Positions 36,586-45,757 of a stretch of 64,000 nucleotides of DNA are shown here, one piece after another. The stretch lies in contig NZ_GL878519.1 of assembly GCF_000194985.1 (NCBI RefSeq), positions 85,904 through 149,903 of the forward strand. The letters are read 5' to 3'. A program made the position numbers and the translations under genes. Every line of letters starts with the position of its first letter. The stretch's first letter is position 1. Below the pieces are notes generated by a model, which did not search any database, was not told the origin of the DNA, and saw only the letters and a program-made list of their open reading frames with translations. The stretch is from Dialister micraerophilus DSM 19965. GTDB taxonomy: Bacteria > Bacillota > Negativicutes > Veillonellales > Dialisteraceae.

Positions 36586-37815
36586 ATGAATCTTATAAGC
36601 AAATTTCCTGCCCTTGAAGTAAGGGACTATAGGTTATATTGGTCAAGTCAATGGGTTGCTTTAATCGGATTTTGGATGCAACTTACGGCACAACAATGGC
36701 TTGTTTATGAAATTACAAATTCCGCATTTTTACTTGGTGTACTCGGAGCGGTACAATTTTTACCAAGTTTTATTTTTTCACTTTTCATAGGTTTCTGGAT
36801 TGACAGACATGACAAGAAAAAAATTTTAACCGTTACACAATGTATGTATATCATCCAATCTGTTTGCTTAGGAATACTTATTTTAAGCGGACATGCAAAT
36901 TATTATTGGATTTTATTCTTTGCATTCGTTGTAGGAACAATAGATTCAATAGACATGCCTACAAGATTGTCTTTTCTTCCTGATATTGTCGGAAAAGATG
37001 CTCTTCACAGTGCAATAAGTTTAAACTCCACAAATTTCAATTTAACAAGAATGATTGGTCCTTTATTAGCAGCTTTTCTTATAAATTTCTTTCCTTATGA
37101 TATCATTTTTTTCTTAAATGCGCTTTCAATAATACCCGTACTCATTGCATATAAAAAAATGAAAGCACAATCTTCTATAAGCACATCAATTACAAAAAAT
37201 GCAACGCAAGAAATAAAAAAAGGCATAACACATGCAAAATCAAAACCTATAATTTTATGCAATTTAATAGCTTTGGCTATAGTTAGCGGATTAATCTTAA
37301 ACTTCGGTTCATACGGACCGTTACTTGCAGATAGAGTCTTACATGCAGGTGTAAACGGATTCGGGTTTATTCTTTTCGGTTTCGGTACCGGATCAATGAT
37401 TGGAGGATTAATATCCGCTGCTGCAAAAACACAATTAAGCCAAAAATGGGTTTTTATAAATGCTATTCTTTGCGGACTTGAACTGTCGGCGGTAAGTTAT
37501 ATAAGTAATTTCTTTATATCAATAACAATTTTTATTTTTATGGGATTCAGTGTAACACTTTTCCTTGTTAATTGTAATACTGCGATTCAAATTGCATCTA
37601 ATAAAAATTACTTGGGCAGAATTATGAGTTTATACACATTTGTTTATCTGGGAAGTGCCCCTTTCGGCAGTTTATTTGTAAGTTCGATGTTAGAAAGCTT
37701 CGGAACATCTTTAGGATTATTTTTAACAGGTTTAATTGATGCTGTATTTATAACATTTTTAGTCTTTTTTTATAAAAAACAAATTTCAAATAAAATAAAC
37801 ATAAAATGCAACTAA
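36586..37815 (+). CDS. MFS transporter (EntS/enterobactin exporter-like family)
   Basis: The 409-residue membrane protein has about 12 hydrophobic segments and the DRHDKKKIL motif between helices 2 and 3 (MFS motif A-like). Its start MNLISKFPALEVRDYRLYWSSQWVALIGFWMQ is typical of the MFS_3 group that includes EntS and many putative exporters; substrate is unknown. ATG 36586 follows AGAGGTGA; an earlier in-frame start lies in the neighbouring RNase H promoter region and is unlikely. It ends at a terminator shared with hldE. Confidence 0.85.
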   Translation: MNLISKFPALEVRDYRLYWSSQWVALIGFWMQLTAQQWLVYEITNSAFLLGVLGAVQFLPSFIFSLFIGFWIDRHDKKKILTVTQCMYIIQSVCLGILILSGHANYYWILFFAFVVGTIDSIDMPTRLSFLPDIVGKDALHSAISLNSTNFNLTRMIGPLLAAFLINFFPYDIIFFLNALSIIPVLIAYKKMKAQSSISTSITKNATQEIKKGITHAKSKPIILCNLIALAIVSGLILNFGSYGPLLADRVLHAGVNGFGFILFGFGTGSMIGGLISAAAKTQLSQKWVFINAILCGLELSAVSYISNFFISITIFIFMGFSVTLFLVNCNTAIQIASNKNYLGRIMSLYTFVYLGSAPFGSLFVSSMLESFGTSLGLFLTGLIDAVFITFLVFFYKKQISNKINIKCN

Positions 37816-37826
37816 TTCAAAATTTT

Positions 37827-37876
37827 AAACTGCACTCCTAAAATTATAGCTGATTTTAAAAGTGCAGTTTTTTTAT
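37827..37876. terminator. Bidirectional terminator between the MFS gene and hldE
   Basis: AAACTGCACT and AGTGCAGTTT form a stem around an AT-rich inner hairpin, followed by seven T on the plus strand and an A/T tail on the other side. Confidence 0.85.
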
Positions 37877-37877
37877 G

Positions 37878-39326
37878 TTATTTATTAATTTTTAAAATTT
37901 TATTTATTATATTCGTTGTTGAACAGTTTTCTACAAAAGGAATTACAATAACTTCTTTTGCATAATTTTTCCCTACAATTTCATCTTTTTTATAATCTCC
38001 GCCTTTTACCAAAACATCAGGTTTTAATAAGGAAATCAAATTTAGCGGAGTGTCTTCATCAAATACTACTATAGCATCAATATAAGGTAATTCATTAAGT
38101 ATGTATACTCTATCTTCAATGTTTTGTATAGGACGTTTTTTACCTTTCAATCTGCTAACGGATTTGTCGGAATTTACACCGACTACAAATCGTGTACCTA
38201 ATTGTGCGGCTTTTTTTAAATAAGTCACATGTCCTCTATGCAATAAATCAAAGCATCCATTTGTAAATACTATTTTTTCACCTTCATTTTTCCACTTTTT
38301 TATTAATTTTATAAATTCATCCATTTCATTTTGATTGAAAACACTTTTAAAGTCTTTGAAATCTCCACAATAATTTTCTAATTCGGATTTTTTAACTTGA
38401 TATGTACCTACGTGTGAAATAGCAATACTTGCAGCTATATTCGCTGCCTCCAGTATTTCCGACATTTCAACTCCACATGCAATTGCAGTTGCAATTATAC
38501 TGATTACTGTATCTCCAGCACCCGAAACATCAAATACATCTTTTGCAAATGCAGGACAATGAATAATTTTATTTTCCCCTATGCAAGTTATACCTTTCTC
38601 CGAACGCGTTACTATTAAATAGTCCAAGTTTAACTTTTTACGAATTTTTTCCCCTGCTTCAACAATACTTTCATCTTTATTTTCTATTAAATATCCACAA
38701 TATTTTGAAAGTTCTTTTACATTTGGAGTCAAGGCAAATGCATTTGAATATTTTTCCCACTCGATTCCTTTTGGATCTATTAAAACAGGAATATTTCTTT
38801 TATTACACAATGAAATTATATTACATGTTAATTCATTTGATACTACACCTTTACCGTAATCAGATATAATTACCGAATTCAAATTTTCACATAAACTTTC
38901 AAGCCATAATAAGATATTGTCAGATTCTGCTTCTGAAATTTTCAATTTTTCTTCATTATCCAAACGCATAATTTGTTGACTGTTATTTAAAAACCTTGTT
39001 TTTACTGTTGTATAATGATTTTTTCTTACAAAAACTGCGTCTCTATTTATATTTTTATCATCAAGAAGATTTAAAACTTCATCTTTGGTTTTATCCTGAC
39101 CCAACATTCCGGATAAGTACACATTACAACCTAAGGCTTTTACATTTGCAGCAGTATTGGCAGCACCGCCCAATATATTTTCCGAGGATTCGAATATTGA
39201 TATAGGCACAGGTGCTTCTTCAGATATGCGATTTACACGTCCCCTGACATATCGATCCATCATTATGTCACCTACAACAGCTATATTAATCCGACTTGTT
39301 ACATCAAGCCATGAAAATCTTTTCAT
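37878..39326 (-). CDS. hldE: Bifunctional heptose 7-phosphate kinase / heptose 1-phosphate adenylyltransferase
   Basis: HldE makes ADP-heptose precursors for the LPS inner core. The 482-residue protein joins an N-terminal PfkB/ribokinase domain (VVGDIMMDRYVRGRVNRISEEAPVP, GGAANTA, DVSGAGDTVI) to a C-terminal nucleotidyltransferase (VFTNGCFDLLHRGHVTYL, with the HxGH motif HRGH). The fusion matches the proteobacterial and Negativicute HldE. Its presence is the best sign here of an outer membrane with heptose-containing LPS. No other LPS genes lie next to it. Sequence is complete and in frame. Confidence 0.95.
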   Translation of the reverse strand: MKRFSWLDVTSRINIAVVGDIMMDRYVRGRVNRISEEAPVPISIFESSENILGGAANTAANVKALGCNVYLSGMLGQDKTKDEVLNLLDDKNINRDAVFVRKNHYTTVKTRFLNNSQQIMRLDNEEKLKISEAESDNILLWLESLCENLNSVIISDYGKGVVSNELTCNIISLCNKRNIPVLIDPKGIEWEKYSNAFALTPNVKELSKYCGYLIENKDESIVEAGEKIRKKLNLDYLIVTRSEKGITCIGENKIIHCPAFAKDVFDVSGAGDTVISIIATAIACGVEMSEILEAANIAASIAISHVGTYQVKKSELENYCGDFKDFKSVFNQNEMDEFIKLIKKWKNEGEKIVFTNGCFDLLHRGHVTYLKKAAQLGTRFVVGVNSDKSVSRLKGKKRPIQNIEDRVYILNELPYIDAIVVFDEDTPLNLISLLKPDVLVKGGDYKKDEIVGKNYAKEVIVIPFVENCSTTNIINKILKINK

Positions 39327-39412
39327 TTAATAAAACCTCATTTATTAATAAATTAACATTACTTTTATATAGTTATTTTTACATAAAAACACATAAACGG
39401 CAAATATTTCTA

Positions 39413-39452
39413 AAATAAAAAAATACGTGAAATAAAAATTCACGTATTTTTA
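39413..39452 (-). terminator. Terminator downstream of tatD
   Basis: AAATACGTGAA and TTCACGTATTT form an 11-bp stem, followed by seven T and further AT on the minus strand. Confidence 0.85.
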
Positions 39453-39454
39453 CA

Positions 39455-40225
39455 TTATCTCAAACCATATATATCCATTGCATTTTGATATGTTATTTCT
39501 ATTATTTTTTCTATTGAAATATTACGTAAAGCAGCAATTTCTTTTGCAATATAATACAAATTCAACGAAGTATTTCTTTGTCCTGTAAACGGAGGTGGAG
39601 TCATGTATGGACTATCCGTTTCTATAAGCATTCTTTCAAGTGGAATAATTCTTGCAATTTCTTTTATTCGTTTACTATTTTTATAAGCTACGGGACCTGC
39701 AAATGAAATATAAAAATCCGATTTTATCATTTCATTTGCAAATTCAATACTTCCGCTAAATGAATGCATTATTCCCCTCAAATTATGCTTTTTCATTTTT
39801 TTAATAATTGAAAATATGTCTCCATGAGCTTTTCTATCATGAATAATAATCGGTAAATCTGTTTCTTGAGCAATATTTATTTGATTTATAAAATATTCTT
39901 TTTGAATTTCTCTATTATTATTTTTATCGTAATAGTCAAGTCCTATTTCACCTATAGCAACAACTTCACTATTTGCCTTTACCAAATCAAATATTTTTTT
40001 TAAATCACATTTTTTATCAATTTCAGCAAAATATGGATGTATACCTATAGCAGCATATAAATTTTTAAATTTTTTTGACAACTCGATTGATTGTAAAGAT
40101 GTTTCATAATTTTCTGATGGACAAACTATTTTATATTCCAGTTTTTCCAACAATTTCAACAATTCATCTCTATCTTTATCAAATGCTTTATCATACATAT
40201 GCGCATGGGTATCAAAAAAAATCAT
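39455..40225 (-). CDS. TatD-family metal-dependent hydrolase (YabD-like)
   Basis: The 256-residue TIM-barrel enzyme has the metal-binding FFDTHAHMYD at the start, AIGEIGLDYYD (first glutamate), PIIIHDRKAH, LRGIMHSFSGS and ETDSPYMTPPPF, the ordered metal ligands of TatD DNases. It follows metG with an ATGA overlap, as in Bacillus metS-yabD. DNase and D-aminoacyl-tRNA deacylase roles are reported in the family; the role here is open. Confidence 0.93.
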   Translation of the reverse strand: MIFFDTHAHMYDKAFDKDRDELLKLLEKLEYKIVCPSENYETSLQSIELSKKFKNLYAAIGIHPYFAEIDKKCDLKKIFDLVKANSEVVAIGEIGLDYYDKNNNREIQKEYFINQINIAQETDLPIIIHDRKAHGDIFSIIKKMKKHNLRGIMHSFSGSIEFANEMIKSDFYISFAGPVAYKNSKRIKEIARIIPLERMLIETDSPYMTPPPFTGQRNTSLNLYYIAKEIAALRNISIEKIIEITYQNAMDIYGLR

Positions 40226-42126
40226 TTTACTTTGCTTCCTGCCGGCATGTTAACAAATGGAACTTCTAATTTACCGTCTTTACTTGCAGCTAAAATCATA
40301 CCTTTAGATTCTATTCCCATTAATTTTATAGGTTTTAAATTTGATACCAAAATCACACATTTACCTATTAAATCTTCCGGTTTATAAAATGCCGCAATTC
40401 CACTCACTACACTTCTTTCTTCATTTCCTAAAGAAACTTTTAAATGAATCAGTTTTGATGATTTTTTTACTTTTTCAGCTTCTAAAATTTCAGCTACAAC
40501 CAATTCTACTTTAGAAAAATCATCTATTGTTATTTGATTGTGATTATTTTTAACTTCTTCAGTTTCAGTTTTACTTTCTTCTTCAATACGCGGAAAAATC
40601 GGTAAACCTTTATTTATTTTTGTATTTTCTTCAAATTTTCCCCAAGTAACATCTGATAATTGTACAGATTTAAAATCTTTTAACCCTAATTGATTCCACA
40701 TTTTTTCAGCTGCTATCGGAATTACGGGGGAAACAAATATAGATACAACTCTAAGTCCTTCGCACAAATGATATAATACTGCATCCAATAAATCTTTTTT
40801 GCTTTCATCTTTTGCCAATGTCCACGGCATAGTTATATCTATATATTTATTTAATGAACGAACATATGTCCATACTGATTTAAGAGCATCATTAATTTTC
40901 CAATTATTCATTCCGTATTTATAATTTTCTAAAACATTTATCAAATCATTTTCAATATTTAATGACGCATCTTCAATTACTTTATCTCCGGTTATATCAC
41001 CTTTATAAACAATTCCGTTTCTATATTTTTCTACCATTGACAATGTTCTGTATAAAAGATTCCCTAAATCATTTGAAAGATCTGAATTTATTCTGTTTAT
41101 AAGTCTATCTCTACCGAAATTACCATCACTTCCAAGTTGAATATCATTCATTAAATAGTAACGTATTGCATCCGAACCGAATTCATGTATCAAAGGAATA
41201 GGATCTACTACATTACCTTTTGATTTAGACATTTTTTCACCTTCAACCACAAGCCAACCGTGTCCGTAAACTTGTTTCGGTATTTCAATATCCAAACTCA
41301 TAAGCATAATCGGCCAAATAATAGTATGAAATCTTACTATTTCTTTTCCTACCAAATGTACATCTGCAGGCCAGTATTTTTTAAATTTTTCTTTATCATC
41401 TTTTATACCTACAGCTGTTAAATAATTTGTAAGCGCATCAAACCATACATAAACTACATGCTTAGGATCAAAAGGTACAGGAATTCCCCAGGAAAAGCTT
41501 GTACGTGATACACATAAATCTTCCAAACCGTTTTTCACAAATTGAATCATTTCATTTCTTCTTGATTCAGGTTCTATAAAATGTGGATTTTCTTCAATAA
41601 ATTTCAACCATCTATCAGCATATTTTGACATTTTAAAGAAATATGCTTCTTCACTTACCCGTTTACATTCACGTTTACAATCTGCACATAAATTTCCTTC
41701 AAGTAATTTGCTTTCAGGCCAAAATGTTTCGCAAGGTACACAATACCAACCTTCATATTTACCTTTATAAATATCACCCTTGTCATAAGCTTTATGAAAT
41801 AACTTTTGTACAACTTTAATATGTCTTTCCTCAGTTGTACGTATAAAATCATCATTGCTTATATTAAGTTCTTTCCATAATTGTTGGAATCCCTTAACAA
41901 TTTTATCAACGTACTCAATTGGAGTTACCCCTGCTTCTGTAGCTTTTTGTTCAATTTTCTGACCGTGTTCATCAGATCCGCACAAAAAGAAAACATCTTT
42001 TCCATCCAATCTTTTAAATCTTGCTACAGTATCTGCGACTGTTGTGCAATATGTATGTCCGATATGTAATTTTGCACTTGGATAATAAATTGGCGTTGTA
42101 ATATAAAAAGCTTGTTTTTCAGACAT
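40222..42126 (-). CDS. metG: Methionyl-tRNA synthetase (with C-terminal tRNA-binding domain)
   Basis: The 634-residue class Ia enzyme has the HIGH region TTPIYYPSAKLHIGHTYC, a zinc knuckle with CVPCETF and CADCKREC, and the KMSKS loop GEKMSKSKGNVVDP. After about residue 530 comes an EMAPII-like tRNA-binding domain (FSKVELVVAEILEAEKV), which provides dimerisation. Bacterial length and domain set are normal. It lies between rsmI and tatD; no T-box was seen in the 49-base gap before it. Confidence 0.97.
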   Translation of the reverse strand: MSEKQAFYITTPIYYPSAKLHIGHTYCTTVADTVARFKRLDGKDVFFLCGSDEHGQKIEQKATEAGVTPIEYVDKIVKGFQQLWKELNISNDDFIRTTEERHIKVVQKLFHKAYDKGDIYKGKYEGWYCVPCETFWPESKLLEGNLCADCKRECKRVSEEAYFFKMSKYADRWLKFIEENPHFIEPESRRNEMIQFVKNGLEDLCVSRTSFSWGIPVPFDPKHVVYVWFDALTNYLTAVGIKDDKEKFKKYWPADVHLVGKEIVRFHTIIWPIMLMSLDIEIPKQVYGHGWLVVEGEKMSKSKGNVVDPIPLIHEFGSDAIRYYLMNDIQLGSDGNFGRDRLINRINSDLSNDLGNLLYRTLSMVEKYRNGIVYKGDITGDKVIEDASLNIENDLINVLENYKYGMNNWKINDALKSVWTYVRSLNKYIDITMPWTLAKDESKKDLLDAVLYHLCEGLRVVSIFVSPVIPIAAEKMWNQLGLKDFKSVQLSDVTWGKFEENTKINKGLPIFPRIEEESKTETEEVKNNHNQITIDDFSKVELVVAEILEAEKVKKSSKLIHLKVSLGNEERSVVSGIAAFYKPEDLIGKCVILVSNLKPIKLMGIESKGMILAASKDGKLEVPFVNMPAGSKVK

Positions 42127-42175
42127 AAAATTCTCCCCTTATATTATTTAAATCCTAACAACCATTTCAAGTATA

Positions 42176-43024
42176 TCAATCATTTTTCTTACTTATCAAA
42201 TATTGATATACTTCCCTTCGAGATAAATTAAATTCTACAGCTATTTTGCGTGAAACATCTTTTAAAGGTTCACTTTCAACTAAAGAAAGTGCAACTTTTT
42301 TCCAATCTTTTTCCACTTCTTCTTTTTTTATTTCTGTATCTTTAAAACCCTCCACCAATATAACGTATTCTCCTCTTGCCGATTCTTCATCCAATTTTTT
42401 GCGTAATTCATTTAAGGTATTTCGCTCAAATGTTTCAAATTTTTTAGTAAGTTCTCTAGCCAATACCGCATAACGATTACCTAATTCACTTAATAAAATA
42501 TCCAAAGTTTCTTTCAATCTATGTGGTGCTTCATAAAAAATAAGTGTCATAGATAAGTTTGAAATATCTTTTAATATTTTTTTCTTTTTGGTATTTGTTT
42601 TCGGCAAGAATCCTATAAAAACAAATTGTCTGCTATCCAATCCTGATGCAATCAATGCTGTTAAAGCTGCATTTGCTCCCGGCAAAGGTATTATAGAAAT
42701 ATTTTCTGTCAATGCTTTTTTTACTAAATCATAACCGGGATCTGAAATTACAGGCATACCTGCATCACTACATTGTGCTATCGATTTACCGATTCTTAAT
42801 TGCTCTATTAAATATTCTCCCGCCACATGCTTATTATGTTCATGATAAGCAATAATGCATTTATGGATATTAAAATGATTAAGCAAAAGTTTGGTATGTC
42901 TTGTATCTTCAGCAGCTATAATATCCACATTTGCCAAAATATCTATTGCACGTTGAGTTATATCCGATAAATTTCCTATCGGAGTCGGTACAAGATATAA
43001 TGTACCGTTATTCACTTCATTCAT
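42176..43024 (-). CDS. rsmI: 16S rRNA (cytidine 1402-2'-O)-methyltransferase RsmI
   Basis: RsmI methylates the ribose of C1402 in the decoding centre. The 282-residue tetrapyrrole-methylase-fold protein begins GTLYLVPTPIGNLSDITQRA, has AEDTRHTKLLL and AQCSDAGMPVISDPGY and ends with a RsmI C-terminal helix-turn-helix (VSRKIAVEFNLSRREVYQYL). ATG 43024 lies after AAAGGAAT and one base beyond the trmN6 stop, and is chosen over an upstream in-frame codon within trmN6. Same order as Bacillus yabB-yabC. Confidence 0.95.
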   Translation of the reverse strand: MNEVNNGTLYLVPTPIGNLSDITQRAIDILANVDIIAAEDTRHTKLLLNHFNIHKCIIAYHEHNKHVAGEYLIEQLRIGKSIAQCSDAGMPVISDPGYDLVKKALTENISIIPLPGANAALTALIASGLDSRQFVFIGFLPKTNTKKKKILKDISNLSMTLIFYEAPHRLKETLDILLSELGNRYAVLARELTKKFETFERNTLNELRKKLDEESARGEYVILVEGFKDTEIKKEEVEKDWKKVALSLVESEPLKDVSRKIAVEFNLSRREVYQYLISKKND

Positions 43025-43025
43025 T

Positions 43026-43766
43026 TTATTCCTTTCCATAAATCGAAAGCACTTCTTCCGTATATGCTCCATCATCATAATGTAAAAAGAGTGGCGGTTC
43101 AACAGTGACTTCTACATTTCCACCGTACTTCCACTCCACTAAAACTCTTACAGCATTATGTTTTTTTCGTGCATAAATAAATCGTATTCGCTTAGCTTCC
43201 ATTTTATACTTTCTACCATATGTTATCAAGTCACATAATCTGTCAGCTCTGTGAACCATAGTCAACCTTCCACCGTATTTAAGTAAATATTGAGCTGTTT
43301 TAAATACATCTTCAATTGTAGCATTAATTTCATAACAAGCAGTTGCAACAGCTTCTTTATTACTTATTTTTCCGGTTTTTATATCTCTATATGGTGGATT
43401 TGCAACTACAGATGTAAAACTTCCGGTCGGATAATACTCTTTAATCTTTTTATAATCACATTCCAAAACTTTAATTATGTCATTCTTTTTATTACCGCTG
43501 ACATTTCTTTTCGCAATATCTGCCATAATAGGATTTATTTCAAATGCAGCAATATCTTTTGCACCTAATGCCGATAAAAGTAATGGTATAATTCCGGTTC
43601 CTGTTCCTAAATCTGCTATTTTATCTTTATTTTTTATTGAAACATAATGTGCCAATAACACCGAATCGATAGAAAAACAAAATCCGTCCGTACGTTGAAT
43701 AATCTTCATCCCGTCACGAATCAAATCATCCAATCGTTCATTTTCTTTTAAAATCCAGTTACTCAT
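43026..43766 (-). CDS. tRNA1(Val) adenine-N6 methyltransferase-like protein (TrmN6/YabB)
   Basis: The 246-residue class I SAM methyltransferase has the SAM-binding ADLGTGTGIIPLLL (motif I), AFEINPIMADIAKRNV, and the N6-adenine methylase signature VVANPPY. Family members methylate A37 of tRNA-Val or are unassigned. The ATG at 43766 (MSNWILKENERLDD) sits in the end of the PSP1 gene (8-base overlap). Same neighbours (PSP1 before, rsmI after) as Bacillus yaaT-yabA-yabB-yabC, though yabA is not present. Confidence 0.9.
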   Translation of the reverse strand: MSNWILKENERLDDLIRDGMKIIQRTDGFCFSIDSVLLAHYVSIKNKDKIADLGTGTGIIPLLLSALGAKDIAAFEINPIMADIAKRNVSGNKKNDIIKVLECDYKKIKEYYPTGSFTSVVANPPYRDIKTGKISNKEAVATACYEINATIEDVFKTAQYLLKYGGRLTMVHRADRLCDLITYGRKYKMEAKRIRFIYARKKHNAVRVLVEWKYGGNVEVTVEPPLFLHYDDGAYTEEVLSIYGKE

Positions 43767-44607
43767 TTTCAGCTTCTTCAACCTCACTCCATGGTAAAAT
43801 TTTCACTTGATTGCTTTCGAATTGTATTTTAACAGTATGTTTTTGTGAATTCACATAAACAACTTGACCTGAACCTTCTTCTGTAATTACCTTCATTCCG
43901 ACAAAAAAATTCGGATTATCATATCTTTTTTTCATTTTACAACAAGTCTTGCGTCTTTCAGGATCATTTTTATATTGATCATTTTCATATCTTAAGCAAC
44001 ACATTAATCTACCGCATACACCTGAAATTTTTGAAGGATTAAGAGAGAGACCTTGTATTTTCGCCATTTTTATAGAAACAGGAGCAAACTCACCTAAAAA
44101 ATTAGCACAACAAAGCGGACGCCCACATGGACCTATTCCATTTACTTGTTTTGCTTCATCACGAACACCGACTTGTCTTAATTCAATTCTTGCATGAAAT
44201 ACTGCAGCAAGTTCTTTAACCAATTCTCTAAAATCTATTCTCCCGTCTGCTGTAAAGAAGAATACTATTTTATTCCTGTCAAATGTGTATTCAACTCTTA
44301 ATAAGCGCATAGGAAAATTAAATTTTTTGATTTTAGTTAAACAAATATCAAAAGCCGATTCTTCTCTTTCTTTATTTCTTTTTAACTGTATTTTATCTTT
44401 AACGGTTGCTTTTCTGATAACAGATTTAAGCGGTAAATTTTCATCTGAAATACTTATACTTGTCGGTTTCAAAACAACGTGTCCGTATTCCATGCCTCTG
44501 GATGTTTCTACTATAACACCGTCATTTAAATGTAAATCCAGACTGTTGTCATTAAAATAATAAATTTTTCCGGCACGCTTAAATCTTACCCCTATTACAC
44601 CTTCCAT
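43759..44607 (-). CDS. PSP1 domain protein (YaaT/RicT family)
   Basis: The 282-residue cytoplasmic protein has the PSP1 C-terminal domain with the cysteine-rich block GPCGRPLCCANFLGEFAP and SGVCGRLMCCLRYEND, plus VGVRDEAKQVNG. In Bacillus RicT works with RicA and RicF as an iron-sulfur complex affecting RNase Y. It follows holB with a 13-base overlap. RicA/RicF partners were not seen in the window. Confidence 0.92.
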   Translation of the reverse strand: MEGVIGVRFKRAGKIYYFNDNSLDLHLNDGVIVETSRGMEYGHVVLKPTSISISDENLPLKSVIRKATVKDKIQLKRNKEREESAFDICLTKIKKFNFPMRLLRVEYTFDRNKIVFFFTADGRIDFRELVKELAAVFHARIELRQVGVRDEAKQVNGIGPCGRPLCCANFLGEFAPVSIKMAKIQGLSLNPSKISGVCGRLMCCLRYENDQYKNDPERRKTCCKMKKRYDNPNFFVGMKVITEEGSGQVVYVNSQKHTVKIQFESNQVKILPWSEVEEAENE

Positions 44608-45620
44608 CCTATATCGCCTTTCTGTATATGTTCGAATTCAACAAGTATCATATCCCAAATCAATTTCACTGATATATATCTCTTACACGCCTTCAAAGAT
44701 TTGTCTAATATTTTTATTGCTTTACAAACTTTTTCATATGTCCATTTTTGTACAATTATTTTTTCTATATCTTTAAAATTAACACATCTTATAAAATCAG
44801 TTTTACCTGTTGATGCAATAACCATTAAATCTTGCCCAATCAAAGATAGACATTTCAAATATCGAATGAATTCAACTCGATCTTTAAATTCTTTTTCAGT
44901 CAATTTGTAAAATGCCGTTTTATTTTCAGAAAAAATTTCCCAAAATTTCAAAGCCTCTTCAAATCCGACAGAATTGTTATCCGATGAAAAAGACAATGTC
45001 ATTCCGGGATTGCCTTCAGTCAATCTAAAAGATTCTTCAACACTTAAATTTAAAGGTAAAGTAAATTTATCATGGAAATCATTTATTAATTGTATATATT
45101 CTTCCTTATTCAAAGGGAAAAACGGAAATAATTCCGCTCTTGAAATAATAGTAGGAAGCAACGAATTTAACTCATGAGTAATCAAAATAAAATATACATT
45201 ATTCAATGGTTCTTCCAAAGTTTTGAGTAATGCATTTGCAACAGGAGGCATCATACTTTGAGCTTCATCAATAATACATACATGAACTTGATTATCAAAT
45301 GAATTCATTTCTTCAAAAAAAATACGAAACTGTTCAAACTTTAATTCTAATCCTAAAGGTCTTATATACCATAATAATTTATCTGATGTTGTCAAAATTT
45401 GATATCTTGAAACATCTTCAGAAAACCACATTTCAGTTTCTTTTTGATATTTATCATTCTTATGGGTTAAAACAGCTGCCAAATCGATAGCGGCCGTTGT
45501 CTTGCCTAAACCTTCATCTCCATAAAAAATAATCGTATGACTCAATGTATCATCTGATACCATACGCTTAAGTGATTTTTGTATCTTTGATTGTCCATAT
45601 ATTCTAGGAAGAAAATTCAA
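44595..45620 (-). CDS. holB: DNA polymerase III, delta-prime subunit
   Basis: HolB is part of the clamp loader. The 341-residue AAA+ protein has FLPRIYGQSKIQKSLKRM at the start, Walker A YGDEGLGKTTAAIDLA, DEAQSMMPPVANALLKTLEEP (SRC-type neighbours) and ISRAELFPF, typical of DnaX-like HolB. The classic zinc-finger cysteines of many delta-prime proteins are not seen. It leads the leftward holB-yaaT-trmN6-rsmI-metG-tatD cluster. Confidence 0.88.
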   Translation of the reverse strand: MNFLPRIYGQSKIQKSLKRMVSDDTLSHTIIFYGDEGLGKTTAAIDLAAVLTHKNDKYQKETEMWFSEDVSRYQILTTSDKLLWYIRPLGLELKFEQFRIFFEEMNSFDNQVHVCIIDEAQSMMPPVANALLKTLEEPLNNVYFILITHELNSLLPTIISRAELFPFFPLNKEEYIQLINDFHDKFTLPLNLSVEESFRLTEGNPGMTLSFSSDNNSVGFEEALKFWEIFSENKTAFYKLTEKEFKDRVEFIRYLKCLSLIGQDLMVIASTGKTDFIRCVNFKDIEKIIVQKWTYEKVCKAIKILDKSLKACKRYISVKLIWDMILVEFEHIQKGDIGWKV

Positions 45621-45727
45621 AATATGTACCTCTTAACTAATATACAACATCATATTGATATTTTATCATAAAAGCACTTATATATATATTTTTTAAAATA
45701 AATTTATTAAATTTATCAAATATAATT

Positions 45728-45757
45728 AAAATAAAATCCGGAAAATCCGGATTTTAT
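45728..45757 (-). terminator. Terminator downstream of the HAD gene
   Basis: AAAATCCGG and CCGGATTTT form a 9-bp stem with a 5-base loop, followed by ATTTT on the minus strand. Confidence 0.7.
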
